NCBI GenBank assembly: GCA_030374765.1
Contig: JARGXX010000075.1
Location: 248,001-312,000, forward strand
Length of the DNA stretch: 64,000 nucleotides
Direction: 5' to 3'
From: Agarophyton chilense
Lineage: Eukaryota > Rhodophyta > Florideophyceae > Gracilariales > Gracilariaceae
Part shown: positions 63,859-64,000 of the stretch, one piece after another
Position numbering within the stretch: position 1 is the stretch's first letter
Layout of the letters: each line of letters opens with the position of its first letter
Program-made: the position numbers and the translations under genes
Notes under the pieces: generated by a model
The model's input: the letters and a program-made list of their open reading frames with translations, nothing else
The model's database searches: none
What the model was told of the DNA's origin: nothing

Positions 63859-64000
63859 TGTGGTTGGACAACAGGATGAACCATCTGGTACCCGTCTAGA
63901 TATCTATTAAATTATCCATGTGGTGGTGGATCGGGTTAATCAGAAAGTGATGGACCGTGTGCCTGTATTTCTCATCAATTACTTCGAGAACAAAGTAAGA

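Larger units (their letters stand above)
59960..64000 (-). mobile_element. Decayed Ty1/copia retrotransposon, 5' part beyond the right edge
   Basis: The order on the minus strand is gag, zinc knuckle, protease, integrase, RT, RNase H, which is copia order. The 3' untranslated part and probable 3' LTR lie between about 60400 and 59960; its exact limits could not be set because the 5' LTR is outside the window. The sense strand is conspicuously A+C-rich and G-poor over 60.4-63.9 kb. Confidence 0.8.

Overview
The window is eukaryotic nuclear DNA. The best fit is a red alga with compact, intron-poor genes; this is an inference. It rests on nucleus-encoded proteins of cyanobacterial or plastid type (an Omp85/Toc75-like outer-envelope barrel, a DUF1818-like protein, a HEAT-repeat protein resembling phycobilisome lyases), standard eukaryotic factors (ADA2, TAF7, USB1, p24, TTC1, THYN1) and only two genes that need splicing, all with introns of about 90-125 bp. 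A florideophyte is plausible because gene-dense islands sit between LTR-retrotransposon blocks, but the species cannot be named from sequence alone.

Layout. 1-13.7 kb is a gene island: Omp85 (cut by the left edge), an RNA-binding-type protein with four NURR domains, ADA2, a p24 cargo receptor, a bacterial-type glycogen debranching enzyme (4 exons) and USB1. 13.7-46.9 kb is a retrotransposon block. It holds an orphan gag-like ORF with an iMet-like primer site, a truncated Ty3/gypsy chromovirus fused to an LTR, one apparently intact Ty3/gypsy element with 190-bp LTRs, a perfect 5-bp target duplication and a single 1540-aa gag-pol ORF, a head-to-head pair of LTR ends, a broken gypsy element, a second complete but decayed chromovirus (36654-45551), and a dispersed repeat family. 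46.9-58.3 kb is a second gene island, much richer in G+C over 47-52 kb: a secreted-type protein with a Hedgehog-like Hint domain, a PPR-like protein, a two-helix membrane protein, a DUF1818-like protein, a HEAT-repeat protein, organellar release factor RF1, a ZIP metal transporter, THYN1/EVE, TTC1 and TAF7. From about 60 kb to the right edge lies a decayed Ty1/copia element on the minus strand.

Together. Several genes between 48 and 52 kb carry N-terminal extensions like plastid transit peptides and are arranged in divergent pairs with short shared promoter regions. ADA2 and TAF7 belong to the general RNA polymerase II co-activator machinery, and the debranching enzyme would act on alpha-glucan (floridean starch or glycogen). 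The most notable points are the Hint protein, the tandem NURR protein without a visible RRM, the intact small-LTR gypsy element, pol III box-like sequences inside two LTR families, and a conserved LTR hairpin.
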